From assembly GCA_040905285.1 (NCBI GenBank), contig JBBDRV010000029.1:1-11572 (forward strand): 11,572 nucleotides of DNA, given 5' to 3'. Positions 1-7,617 of this stretch are shown here, piece by piece. Under the pieces are notes generated by a model. The model did not search any database, was not told the origin of the DNA, and was given only the letters and a program-made list of their open reading frames with translations. Origin of the DNA: JBBDRV01 sp040905285 (GTDB lineage: Bacteria; Bacteroidota; Rhodothermia; Balneolales; Balneolaceae). The position numbers and the translations under genes are program-made. Each line of letters opens with the position of its first letter. Within the stretch, counting starts at the first letter, position 1.

Positions 1-291
1 AACCCATGGATCAATCAAATCACCGCATGTGAAAACATCAACTGCTGCATAACAGTATTCCGGCCACGTATGAATCGTCACGTGGGATTCCGCTATAACG
101 ATAACGCCACTCACCCCGTATGGACTGAATTTATGAAAATTATGAGAAATGACAGTGGCCCTGGATTCCCTGGTAGCCTGCAAAAGAGCCTGCTCTATAT
201 AGGATACGTCGTTAAGTTTTGATTTCTCACAATCATAAAACTCAACAAGCAACTGCCTGCCGAGAGAGTCCATTCTGTTCATTTTCAACAT
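1..291 (-). CDS. speD: S-adenosylmethionine decarboxylase proenzyme, N-terminal part (cut by window edge)
   Basis: This gene encodes AdoMet decarboxylase, which makes decarboxylated AdoMet, the aminopropyl donor for spermidine synthesis in the cytosol. The reading frame runs off the left edge after about 97 codons of a family usually near 125-135 residues. It carries the hallmark of the small bacterial (class 1B) enzyme: YGVSGVIVIAESHVTIHTWP followed by EYCYAAVDVFTCG. Self-cleavage at the Glu-Ser bond in AESH makes the pyruvoyl cofactor from the Ser. The His of TIHTW and the Cys of FTCG are the usual processing and catalytic residues. Three in-frame ATGs are possible, at 291, 285 and 273. The one at 273 (MDSLGRQLLVE) places Ser, His and Cys at 63, 68 and 83, as I recall for the Thermotoga enzyme, so it is the likeliest true start. 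None has a clear Shine-Dalgarno site, and an in-frame stop lies at 301-303. It follows a terminator and so probably has its own promoter. Identity is very sure, the start is not. Confidence 0.95.
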   Translation of the reverse strand, partial: MLKMNRMDSLGRQLLVEFYDCEKSKLNDVSYIEQALLQATRESRATVISHNFHKFSPYGVSGVIVIAESHVTIHTWPEYCYAAVDVFTCGDLIDPWV

Positions 292-375
292 TCTTGCTGT
301 TCATATATTTTCCATCCCCTGTGCGGAAACGGTATTCAAATTACACAGAATTTTAAAATTTCCTTAGAGTTTAAA

Positions 376-412
376 ATAAAAAAAAGCCTGTCAACTAAAC
401 TGGCTGACAGGC
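376..412 (-). terminator. Rho-independent terminator after the sigma factor/small protein genes
   Basis: Read on the minus strand, an 8-bp perfect stem (GCCTGTCA / TGACAGGC, at 405-412 and 386-393) with an 11-nt loop is followed directly by eight T at 378-385. It lies about 84 nt after the stop codon of the small protein gene and ends the transcript coming from M16, asnS, holA and sigma. It separates that unit from speD. Confidence 0.9.
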
Positions 413-495
413 CCGGGGTAATAGATATTCTTTACGTGTATATTCAGGTTCCAGCGCTACTCACGGTACATTTCTGACCGGAATCGTTGCAAATT

Positions 496-801
496 TCAGG
501 GGGAATCGCTGCGGGATTCGTTTGCTATTCTTTCAGCCAGTCGTCTTTCAAAACCGACGGAAGCTTTCATCCTGGGCAGGGACTGCATCAACAGTCTCAC
601 CTTCCGGTTCACTCTTGCCGCATGGGAATACTCGGGATTATATTTCAGGAGCACCTCGAACTTGACGACATCTCTGACACTGAATGACTCATCTGCATAC
701 TTCAGAATAACATCATTTATAATATCCTCGGAAAATTGATGATCTTGCATAACATGTAGAGGTATATTTGACTCTTGCTGACGTTTTTTATTAAAACTCA
801 T
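496..801 (-). CDS. Small Cys-free protein following the ECF sigma factor; possible divergent anti-sigma-like protein
   Basis: This 101-residue soluble protein has no recognised function. It starts 23 nt after the sigma factor stop, with AGAGG only 3 nt before the ATG; the Met at residue 18 is an alternative start. It has no signal peptide and no membrane segment. A polar N-terminus (1-22) is followed by mostly helical, charged sequence. The C-terminal half (about 44-93) has a pattern seen in the cytoplasmic part of many small anti-sigma proteins: helix, then LLMQSLPRMKAS and FERRLAERI. Unlike zinc-binding anti-sigma factors it has no cysteine at all, and its few His residues are not arranged as a ligand set. 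Position after the sigma gene suggests a regulator or co-factor of that sigma, but this is inference. It could instead be an unrelated conserved hypothetical. The gene is likely real because frame, spacing and terminator all fit. Confidence 0.7.
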   Translation of the reverse strand: MSFNKKRQQESNIPLHVMQDHQFSEDIINDVILKYADESFSVRDVVKFEVLLKYNPEYSHAARVNRKVRLLMQSLPRMKASVGFERRLAERIANESRSDSP

Positions 802-824
802 ATACCTCTGTTACTTCCCGAAAT

Positions 825-1433
825 CTAATTTGTTTCCGGTTGTACATACCCGTTCAGGATTTCCTGAAGCTGAATTCGACCACGGTTAATCCGGGACTTG
901 ACAGTGCCCATTGCCGTATCTGTAATTTCAGCAATTTCCTCATAAGTCAGTTCCTGAATATCCCGGAGTACAATGGCTTCCCTGAATTCTTCACTCAGCT
1001 CCTGCAAGCCTCTTTCAAGTTCCCTGACACACAATTTCTGATGAAGTTTTTCATCCTGGAGAATGTGTGAATCCTCAAACACCATTTCCCTCGATTCAGA
1101 ATCATCCGGATCTTCATGGATAGAAACCCGCTGCATACGCTGGCTTTTCTTATAGAGACTTTTAGCCAGATTCAATGCAATTGTGTACATCCAGGTTGAA
1201 AATTTGGCGATCCGCTCATAGGAATGCCTGCTTCTGTGGACCCGGAGAAATGTTTCCTGTACCAGATCTTCGCAGTCTTCATGATTATGTGTATAGCGAT
1301 AGAGAAAATTGTGAAGCCGGTCTTTATAACGGGATACCAGAATATTAAAAGCCTGGACAGTTCCATCCTGAAATCTCTCCATTAAATCTTCATCAGTCAG
1401 ATTGTATAGTTTCGCAGTTGAAATGGCCTTCAT
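825..1433 (-). CDS. ECF-type (group 4) sigma-70 family RNA polymerase sigma factor
   Basis: The 202-residue protein replaces the main sigma factor on RNA polymerase to direct transcription of a special gene set. Region 2 spans about residues 25-96, with the core-binding DLVQETFLRV motif at 56-65 and the promoter-melting FSTWMYTIALN at 78-88. A short acidic linker follows (about 104-128), then region 4 at about 139-195 with a helix-turn-helix from LTYEEIAEI to MGTVKSRINRGR (162-186). No region 1.1 or 3 is seen, and there is no C-terminal extension, as in ordinary RpoE/SigW-like ECF factors. It begins 45 nt after the holA stop with no clear Shine-Dalgarno site and precedes a small gene that may encode its partner. 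The target genes and stimulus cannot be read from the sequence. The family call is very sure; a specific symbol is not justified. Confidence 0.95.
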   Translation of the reverse strand: MKAISTAKLYNLTDEDLMERFQDGTVQAFNILVSRYKDRLHNFLYRYTHNHEDCEDLVQETFLRVHRSRHSYERIAKFSTWMYTIALNLAKSLYKKSQRMQRVSIHEDPDDSESREMVFEDSHILQDEKLHQKLCVRELERGLQELSEEFREAIVLRDIQELTYEEIAEITDTAMGTVKSRINRGRIQLQEILNGYVQPETN

Positions 1434-1478
1434 AGCAATACCCCATAAATCAAATGTTGATATGATATCATCCCGGTA

Positions 1479-2537
1479 TTAACCGGTAATGCGTTTGATC
1501 AACAGGAGAAATATCGTGGAGGTATCCAATGTGCTAAAACCTTTAATGGCTCTGTCTGCGTCCAGAAGAGCTTCAAAGATTTGCGGCATTTCCGAAAGGC
1601 GGTAGCGGGAAGCGTCAGTCCACAGCTGGTTAAAAAACCAGTTATTGGAAATTCCCATTTCCTGCTGAACCCGGGATTTGTCCATCCCTTTTTCAATCAG
1701 GCGACGTATTTTCCAGATGTTGCCGAACACACTGTAAAAGAACCCCACGGTACGAATTACTTCTCCCGTGTCTGTATTACTTTTAAGCAACATCTGTTCC
1801 ATAATGCCAAGGGCATTTTCCAGATTACGGTTGATAACCGCTTCTTTCAGCTCAATCACCGTATATTCACGATATGAGCCGACTATTGTTTTTATATGCT
1901 CCGCTTTTACTTCCTCTTCAGTGTCTATAAAAGTACACACTTTATCTATTTCTGTAGACAGCAGCTGCAGGTCGTTGCCAACAAGCTGGGTCAGGATCTG
2001 ACAGGCTTCGGGAGCAATACGTTTCCTGTATTTGTGAGAGACCCAGTCGCTGACCCAGTCAGGAAGTTTGTAATCAGGCAATTTTTCAAAAACCTGAGAA
2101 TAGATATGGCCTGATTTTCCGGTGAGCGCTTTGCCCAGACTGGTCCGCTTGTCCGGCGGTTTTTCATCGGTTAGCAAAAGAACGGTTGACGGGTTCGGCT
2201 GTGTCAGGTAAGGTATGATATCATCTATCCGCCCATCCTCATTACTGTACCCGCGCAAATTGCGGAAATCCCGGACCACAACGACCCTGAGATCGGCCAT
2301 CATGGGAAAACTCCTGGCAATTCCCAGTACCCTGTCAGGGGTTACTTCACTTCCATAGAGCAAATCAGAATTAAAATCCTTCTGATCATCAGGCACCAGC
2401 TTCATTACTTCATCCTGCAGCAGGTCAAGAAAGAAGCTTTCTCCCCCATAGAGATAGTAAACCGATTTTCTCAGGGTTTCTTCACGGATACTTCGCAAGG
2501 TCGTCCTGAAATGTTCTATGCTGGTTTTTCTGGCCAA
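1479..2537 (-). CDS. holA: DNA polymerase III delta subunit (clamp-loader wrench)
   Basis: Delta is the clamp-loader subunit that opens the beta sliding clamp so it can be placed on primed DNA. The 352-residue protein matches the usual 330-350 residues. Visible landmarks are the early VYYLYGGESFFLD strand (26-38), FNSDLLYGSEV (55-65), RVVVVRDFRNL (84-94) in the AAA+-like N-terminal domain, and the conserved GNDLQLLSTEIDKV (187-200). The all-helical C-terminal collar domain ends with a LLDADRAIKGFSTLD-type segment (324-338). No Walker A P-loop is seen, as expected for delta. The only plausible start in register is TTG at 2537, without a good Shine-Dalgarno site. The next internal ATG (residue 45) would remove the conserved first strand, so it is rejected. 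It lies 67 nt after asnS and 45 nt before the sigma gene. Identity is sure, the exact start moderately so. Confidence 0.92.
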   Translation of the reverse strand: MARKTSIEHFRTTLRSIREETLRKSVYYLYGGESFFLDLLQDEVMKLVPDDQKDFNSDLLYGSEVTPDRVLGIARSFPMMADLRVVVVRDFRNLRGYSNEDGRIDDIIPYLTQPNPSTVLLLTDEKPPDKRTSLGKALTGKSGHIYSQVFEKLPDYKLPDWVSDWVSHKYRKRIAPEACQILTQLVGNDLQLLSTEIDKVCTFIDTEEEVKAEHIKTIVGSYREYTVIELKEAVINRNLENALGIMEQMLLKSNTDTGEVIRTVGFFYSVFGNIWKIRRLIEKGMDKSRVQQEMGISNNWFFNQLWTDASRYRLSEMPQIFEALLDADRAIKGFSTLDTSTIFLLLIKRITG

Positions 2538-2604
2538 AGTACTTTTAAAGCTTAATTGGTACGTTAAAATCCTCTGTAATGACCGGGGACCTTCTGGGTG
2601 GCTG

Positions 2605-4101
2605 TCAGGGAGTCAGCCTCCCGGCCATGCGGGGAAACGGAATCGTTTCACGGACATGGCTGAGGCCACAGATCCATGCAACCGTTCGTTCAAGGCCGAG
2701 GCCAAAACCCGAGTGAGGCACGGTTCCGTATCGTCGGAGGTCCGAATACCAGCTGAAGAGCTCTTCAGAAAGCTGGTGTTCCGACAGGCGTTTCTGCAAC
2801 ACATCCGGTTGATCTTCACGCTGGCTTCCCCCGATAATCTCACCGTAGCCTTCCGGGGCCAGAACATCCATAGCCAGTGACAGCTTCTGATTGTCCGGAT
2901 CCCGTTTCATATAGAATGCTTTAACTTCCGAGGGATACCGATGAATAATCAGCGGCGCGTCATACTGCATTGTCAGGATGCTTTCATCACTTCCACCGAA
3001 ATCACTCCCCCATTCAAACCCGGCAGCGGATTTTTTCCAGCCGGGAATATTGCGTAAATCCTCTTCCGTCTGATCCAGTTCGGCATGGATATCCCCCGTT
3101 CTCTGGTCAATTTGATTTTTACGCCACTTTTTAGCGGATCCACGTTCTTTCTTCAAATCTTCAAGTTCCGATTTCAACGTCTCCTGTTCCTTTTTTCGAT
3201 CTTCCATCATGTTGTCCAGAAAGTCTCTTGTCTCGCGGCTTTTCAATCTGTCGACTGCATCGGTATAGGATATTCTGTGGAAATCATTTATGACAGCCTG
3301 ATTCAACAGCCGGGTATTCCTTTCAAGAATTCCAAGTTCGTCCCCGCATTTCTCCAGGACGTCTGTAATAACTGACTTGATCAGCCGTTCGGCCAGATCC
3401 ATGGTCATCTCCAGATCGTAAAAAGCCATTTCCGGTTCAATCATCCAGAATTCCGCCAGATGTCGCCTTGTTTTACTTTTCTCTGCCCGGAATGTCGGCC
3501 CGAACGTATACACTTTGCTGTGGGCCATCGCCATGGCCTCGGCATACAACTGTCCCGACTGGGTCAGATAAGCCTTCTCCTCAAAAAAATCCGTTTCAAA
3601 GAGCGATGTGGTTCCTTCTGCAGCATTACCGGTAAAAACAGGAGCATCCAGCTGCAGAAAATCCTGATTCTGAAAAAAGTTATGTATGGAAAAAGTGATG
3701 GTGTTGCGTATTCTCATGGCAGCCCACTGCCTCCGGCTCCGGAGCCAGAGATGACGATTCTCCATCAGAAAATCTATTCCGTGCTCTTTGGGGGTAATCG
3801 GGTAATCCTCTGCTATCTGTATGATTTTCAGTCCGGTTGCATGCAGTTCATATCCGCCGATACTCCGGTCATCCCTGACCACCTCTCCCGTAATTTCAAG
3901 GGAACTTTCCTGCCGGAGTGAAGCCGCGGAGTTCCATACCTGATCCGGAACACGATCCCTGGATACCACGCATTGGCAGAGACCGGTTCCGTCCCTGAGT
4001 TCTATAAACTGAAGGGATTTGCTGCTTCTGTTATTATAGACCCAGCCTTTCAAAGTGACAGATGAATCTTCGTGCTTGTCGAGGTTGTTGATATAGACCA
4101 T
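2605..4101 (-). CDS. asnS: Asparaginyl-tRNA synthetase with a charged insertion
   Basis: The enzyme charges tRNA-Asn with asparagine using ATP. Residues 14-95 form the OB-fold anticodon-binding domain. The class II core follows: a motif 1 region near 131-155, motif 2 FRAEKSKTRRHLAEFWMIE (204-222), and motif 3 GFGLGLERTVAWI (465-477), ending in the IPFPR signature typical of AsnRS (AspRS ends differently). At 498 residues it is longer than the common 430-470. The excess is a Lys/Glu-rich, coiled-coil-like stretch at about 292-352 between DAVDRLKSRE and the GFEWGSDFGG segment, where other AsnRS have a short connection. The ATG at 4101 lies 18 nt after the M16 stop, without a clear Shine-Dalgarno site. 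The gene is probably co-transcribed with M16 and holA. All catalytic motifs look intact. Confidence 0.96.
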   Translation of the reverse strand: MVYINNLDKHEDSSVTLKGWVYNNRSSKSLQFIELRDGTGLCQCVVSRDRVPDQVWNSAASLRQESSLEITGEVVRDDRSIGGYELHATGLKIIQIAEDYPITPKEHGIDFLMENRHLWLRSRRQWAAMRIRNTITFSIHNFFQNQDFLQLDAPVFTGNAAEGTTSLFETDFFEEKAYLTQSGQLYAEAMAMAHSKVYTFGPTFRAEKSKTRRHLAEFWMIEPEMAFYDLEMTMDLAERLIKSVITDVLEKCGDELGILERNTRLLNQAVINDFHRISYTDAVDRLKSRETRDFLDNMMEDRKKEQETLKSELEDLKKERGSAKKWRKNQIDQRTGDIHAELDQTEEDLRNIPGWKKSAAGFEWGSDFGGSDESILTMQYDAPLIIHRYPSEVKAFYMKRDPDNQKLSLAMDVLAPEGYGEIIGGSQREDQPDVLQKRLSEHQLSEELFSWYSDLRRYGTVPHSGFGLGLERTVAWICGLSHVRETIPFPRMAGRLTP

Positions 4102-4119
4102 TTGACTTGAATTATTTTG

Positions 4120-5373
4120 TTATTTCCCCTCGGGCAGCAGAAGAGTCTCTGAATAAACCCCCCTGTCAAAGAATTCTTCCGAAAAACTCCGCACGTCATC
4201 GATGGTAACCCGGTCAATATTTTCAACCAGCTCGTCAAGCGTTACAAATCTGTTAAAATAAAGTTCACTTTTGGCAAGGCGCGTCATCCGGTTGCTCATG
4301 CTTTCCTGCGATAAAAGAAGTTTACCCTTCAACTGTGATTTCGCTTCTTCCATCTCCTTCCGCGGCACCGGTATTTGGAAAAGATTTTCAAATTCAGCTT
4401 CAATCAGTTCCCGCACATGCTCAACATACTGCTTGTCTGTACCGATATAAACTCCGAACAATCCGGTGTCCGTATAGGATTGGTTAAACGTATTGATGGT
4501 ATAGCAGTAGCCATATTTCTCCCGGACATTCTGGTGCAGACGTGAACTCATTCCACCCCCCAGAACCGTGTTCGCCAGCAGGAGCAGATATCGGTCCTCA
4601 TGATCGAAATGAAGGCCGCGACGGCCGATGATCATATGAGTCTGCTCGATCGGTCTGGTAATGATTTCCCTGTGCATTTTGTACGGGGTAAGGCTGCCGT
4701 TTTTATTTTCCGGTTCCCCGGCCCGTATATCGCCAAGGTAATTGCGGACAATGTCAACAACGGCCTCATGGTCCAGATTACCTGCTACTGAAACAAGGAG
4801 ATTACCGGGCTGATACTTCTGCCGGGTAAATGAAAGAAGATCGTCCCGGCTTAACGAACCGACTGTATTCTCTACTCCGATAATGGGCCGGCCCAGCGGA
4901 TGACCGTCAAATATTTTTCCACTAAAGGTTTCAAAAAGATAGTCTTCAGGACTGTCCCTGTACATCTTCATCTCTTCTATCACAACCTTTTTTTCCTTTT
5001 TGATCTCTTCTTCGGGAAACCTGGAGTTCCTTACCATATCCGTCAGCACGTCAAGTGCCCGATCCAGTTCAGTATCCACTGACCGGGTGTAATAACAGGT
5101 ATATTCATTGGACGTGAACGCGTTCATGTACCCCCCGACAGATTCCATGCTGAGGGCGATATCAAACGCAGTACGTTTCTCAGTCCCCTTGAAAAGCATG
5201 TGCTCGAGAAAATGAGTTATACCTGCTTTTTCAACCGGTTCATGCCTGCTTCCGGTTTTCACCCAGATACCTACAGCAACACTTTTTACGCTTTCCACCT
5301 TCTCGGTGACGATTTTAAGGCCGTTGTCAAGCCGGGTCTTTTCTACAAAATCTATTTTCTCCCAATTGCTCAT
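4120..5373 (-). CDS. M16 family zinc metallopeptidase (processing-peptidase/YmxG-like)
   Basis: This is a 417-residue M16B-type peptidase related to mitochondrial processing peptidase beta and Bacillus YmxG. The inverted zinc site HFLEH (His54, Glu57, His58) and the third ligand Glu134, in VIEEMKMYRD, are present with the family spacing of 75 residues between His58 and Glu134. The C-terminal half has the second M16 fold with GGGMSSRLHQNVREKYGYCY (272-291), including the conserved Arg/Tyr region. No signal peptide is seen, so it is probably cytosolic. The substrate is unknown; members of this family degrade or trim peptides. It lies directly after the pnp terminator, as an M16 gene next to pnp is common in bacteria, and heads the asnS-holA-sigma row. 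The start at 5373 is supported by the usual N-terminus (LDNGLKIVTE near 15-24), with only a weak GCAGAG before it. Confidence 0.95.
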   Translation of the reverse strand: MSNWEKIDFVEKTRLDNGLKIVTEKVESVKSVAVGIWVKTGSRHEPVEKAGITHFLEHMLFKGTEKRTAFDIALSMESVGGYMNAFTSNEYTCYYTRSVDTELDRALDVLTDMVRNSRFPEEEIKKEKKVVIEEMKMYRDSPEDYLFETFSGKIFDGHPLGRPIIGVENTVGSLSRDDLLSFTRQKYQPGNLLVSVAGNLDHEAVVDIVRNYLGDIRAGEPENKNGSLTPYKMHREIITRPIEQTHMIIGRRGLHFDHEDRYLLLLANTVLGGGMSSRLHQNVREKYGYCYTINTFNQSYTDTGLFGVYIGTDKQYVEHVRELIEAEFENLFQIPVPRKEMEEAKSQLKGKLLLSQESMSNRMTRLAKSELYFNRFVTLDELVENIDRVTIDDVRSFSEEFFDRGVYSETLLLPEGK

Positions 5374-5411
5374 GTCTCTGCCGGTTTAATTGATAAATTA
5401 AGTCAAGACGC

Positions 5412-5445
5412 ACAAAAAAAAAGCGCCATCCTGAAAGATGGCGCC
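5412..5445 (-). terminator. Rho-independent terminator after pnp
   Basis: On the minus strand an 8-bp perfect GC-rich stem (GCGCCATC at 5437-5444 with GATGGCGC at 5423-5430; 6-nt loop) is followed by nine T at 5414-5422. It begins about 28 nt after the pnp stop. Only about 40 nt remain between the T-run and the start of the M16 gene. Confidence 0.92.
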
Positions 5446-5473
5446 AATATACTAACCCTGCGGTTTCGACGGT

Positions 5474-7588
5474 TTAGCTTTCATCCTCGGGCAGCAGGGC
5501 TTTACGGCTCAAACGCAACTTGTTGCCGTGTTCAACTTTCAGAAGCTTGACCTCGATCTCATCGCCAACAGAAAGAACCTCATTGATATCTTTCACGTGA
5601 CTGTGATTTACCTCGGAAATATGGAGGAGCCCTTCTCTGCCGGGCGCAATTTCAACAAAGGCGCCGTAATCCTTGAGAGCCTTGATGACGCCACTGTAGA
5701 CAGCACCTTCATCCAGCTGACCGGTGATGGCCTTGATGCGTTCTCTGGCTTTTTCCGCGTTCTCGAGGTTGTCGGAAGAGATGGTGATCAGCCCGTTTCC
5801 CTTGTCATCCTCCTCCACAATAATCTCAGTTCCCGTTTCACGCTGAAGGGTTTGTATAACCTTGCCGCCGGGGCCGATTACAGCACCGATCATATCTCCG
5901 TCAATCTGCATTTTAAGGAACTGGGGAGCATGTTCTGACAACTCTTTTCGTGGTTCGGAAATGCTTTCCGCCATTTTACCCAAAATGTGCAACCGACCTT
6001 GGTGAGCCTGTTTCAAAGCTTCTTCAAGAACCTCAAAACTGATTCCCTGCACTTTCATATCCATCTGTGTCGCTGTAATGCCGTCAGCAGTTCCCGCTGT
6101 CTTGAAATCCATGTCACCCATGAAGTCTTCTTCGCCGCGTATATCCGAAAGAATGACAGAACTGTCATCCCTAATGATAACACCCATGGCAATACCTGCC
6201 ACCGGCTTTTTAAGAGGCACTCCGGCATCCATCAGCGCCATCGACCCGCCACAGACAGAAGCCATTGAAGAGGATCCGTTGGATTCAAGGATATCGGAAA
6301 TCACCCTTACCACATAGCTGAACTCCTCGAAAGAGGGCATCATCATTTTAAGGGAGCGTTCCGCAAGCACCCCGTGCCCTATTTCCCGGCGCCCCGGACC
6401 TCTCATAAACCCGGCTTCACCGACACTGTACGGGGGAAAATTGTAATGCAGCATAAACTGTTTTGCATCTTCGTGAAACAGCGTGTCCACATTCTGTTCG
6501 TCCCGTTTTGATCCAAGGGTTACAGAAACAAGGGCTTGCGTCTCACCACGTGTGAATATGGCGGATCCATGGGTTCGCGGCAGATATCCGACGCGGGTCC
6601 ATATATCCCGTATATCCGACGGCGAGCGTCCGTCAATTCTGCGTTTGCTGTCCAGAATCTGGTTTCTCAATTCTTTCTTTTCAATCTCACTGAATACCGA
6701 TAAAATATCTCCCCTTGAATCCTCAAATTCTTCGGTGTCAGACAGGGTGTTGAGAAGATCATCCCTGATTTCTTTCAGTTTTTCACCGTAAGTCTCCTTA
6801 TCCAGGCCTATGCCGACTACCTCCCGTATTTTCTCTTCAACAAGCTGATGCACCCTGTTGCGAAGTTCTTCATCTATTTCTTCCGCTTCGAAGACTCGTT
6901 TTTCTTTTCCGAACTCATCTCTCAGTTCTTCCTGAAAAGCGCAGAGTTTTTGAATAGCGCTGTGGCCCGCCCGGATAGCTTCAAGCATCTCCGATTCTGA
7001 AACTTCCTTCATTTCACCTTCAATCATCAACACGCTGTCAGCGGTTCCGCCGATGATCATATCGATATCACTGTCCTTCAGCTCATCAATCGTGGGATTG
7101 ATAATGAATTCACCGTCTATCCGTCCGACACGAACTTCCGCCATCGGTCCTGCAAAAGGAACATCAGAAATGTGAAGGGCCGCTGACGCTCCCACACCAC
7201 CGAGCACATCCGCTTCATGCTGTCCGTCAGATGAAATGACGGAACAGATGATCTGGGTATCGTTGAGATAGCCTTTTGGAAACAGAGGCCTCAGGCTTCG
7301 ATCGATCAGGCGGCTTGCCAGCACTTCCAGTTCAGAGGGACGGCCCTCGCGTTTCATAAATCCGCCGGGAAAACGTCCACCCGCAGAAAAACTCTCTCTC
7401 AAATCAACAGTCAAAGGGAAAAAGGACTGGCCCGGTTTCGGTTCCTTGGCGCTGACAGCAGTACATAACACCATCGTTTCACCCATTCTGACGACAACCG
7501 CCCCATCAGCCAGTTTCGCCAGCCGGCCGGTTTCTATAGAGAGGGTTTTCCCTTTGGCGAATTCTACACTTCTAAAGTCTTCTTTCAT
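5474..7588 (-). CDS. pnp: Polyribonucleotide nucleotidyltransferase (PNPase)
   Basis: PNPase degrades RNA 3' to 5' with phosphate, releasing nucleoside diphosphates, and can run in reverse; it works as a trimer, often with the degradosome. The 704 residues match the family. In order: first RNase PH-like domain (about 10-145, with GGFMKREGRPSE at 75-86), an alpha-helical domain (about 235-315), and a second catalytic RNase PH domain (about 320-545). This second domain includes LPRTHGSAIFTRGETQA and the conserved GDMDFKTAGTADG/TQMDMK acidic site at 491-512. A KH domain follows (about 558-620, GPGG at 572-575), then an S1 RNA-binding domain (about 626-697). The ATG at 7588 has a good AAGGAAG site 5 nt upstream. 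It sits alone between terminators of rpsO and its own, with a long leader that may carry promoter and autoregulatory signals. Complete and ordinary. Confidence 0.98.
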   Translation of the reverse strand: MKEDFRSVEFAKGKTLSIETGRLAKLADGAVVVRMGETMVLCTAVSAKEPKPGQSFFPLTVDLRESFSAGGRFPGGFMKREGRPSELEVLASRLIDRSLRPLFPKGYLNDTQIICSVISSDGQHEADVLGGVGASAALHISDVPFAGPMAEVRVGRIDGEFIINPTIDELKDSDIDMIIGGTADSVLMIEGEMKEVSESEMLEAIRAGHSAIQKLCAFQEELRDEFGKEKRVFEAEEIDEELRNRVHQLVEEKIREVVGIGLDKETYGEKLKEIRDDLLNTLSDTEEFEDSRGDILSVFSEIEKKELRNQILDSKRRIDGRSPSDIRDIWTRVGYLPRTHGSAIFTRGETQALVSVTLGSKRDEQNVDTLFHEDAKQFMLHYNFPPYSVGEAGFMRGPGRREIGHGVLAERSLKMMMPSFEEFSYVVRVISDILESNGSSSMASVCGGSMALMDAGVPLKKPVAGIAMGVIIRDDSSVILSDIRGEEDFMGDMDFKTAGTADGITATQMDMKVQGISFEVLEEALKQAHQGRLHILGKMAESISEPRKELSEHAPQFLKMQIDGDMIGAVIGPGGKVIQTLQRETGTEIIVEEDDKGNGLITISSDNLENAEKARERIKAITGQLDEGAVYSGVIKALKDYGAFVEIAPGREGLLHISEVNHSHVKDINEVLSVGDEIEVKLLKVEHGNKLRLSRKALLPEDES

Positions 7589-7593
7589 TTTTT

Positions 7594-7600
7594 CTTCCTT
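7594..7600 (-). promoter_or_regulatory. Ribosome binding site of pnp
   Basis: AAGGAAG on the minus strand lies 5 nt before the ATG at 7588 and fixes that start. It is one of the clearest Shine-Dalgarno sites in the window. Confidence 0.8.
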
Positions 7601-7605
7601 GTTCG

Positions 7606-7617
7606 ATTAGATCTAAT
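7606..7617. repeat. Perfect 12-bp palindrome in the pnp leader
   Basis: ATTAGATCTAAT is self-complementary and lies just upstream of the pnp ribosome binding site. It could be a dimeric protein operator, or part of a leader RNA structure, or chance in AT-rich DNA. Nothing else in the sequence decides between these. Confidence 0.5.

Noticed and set aside
349..360. Perfect palindrome AATTTTAAAATT upstream of speD
   Set aside because: It contains only A and T and is likely by chance in AT-rich intergenic DNA; no partner site was seen.
1473..1486. Inverted repeat CCGGT/ACCGG around the holA stop as a terminator
   Set aside because: The stem is only 5 bp and no T-run follows, so it is unlikely to end transcription before the sigma gene.
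4131..5498. Shared 13-mer CCTCGGGCAGCAG near the ends of the M16 and pnp genes
   Set aside because: Both copies encode a C-terminal LLPE and lie in different contexts; no longer repeat surrounds them.
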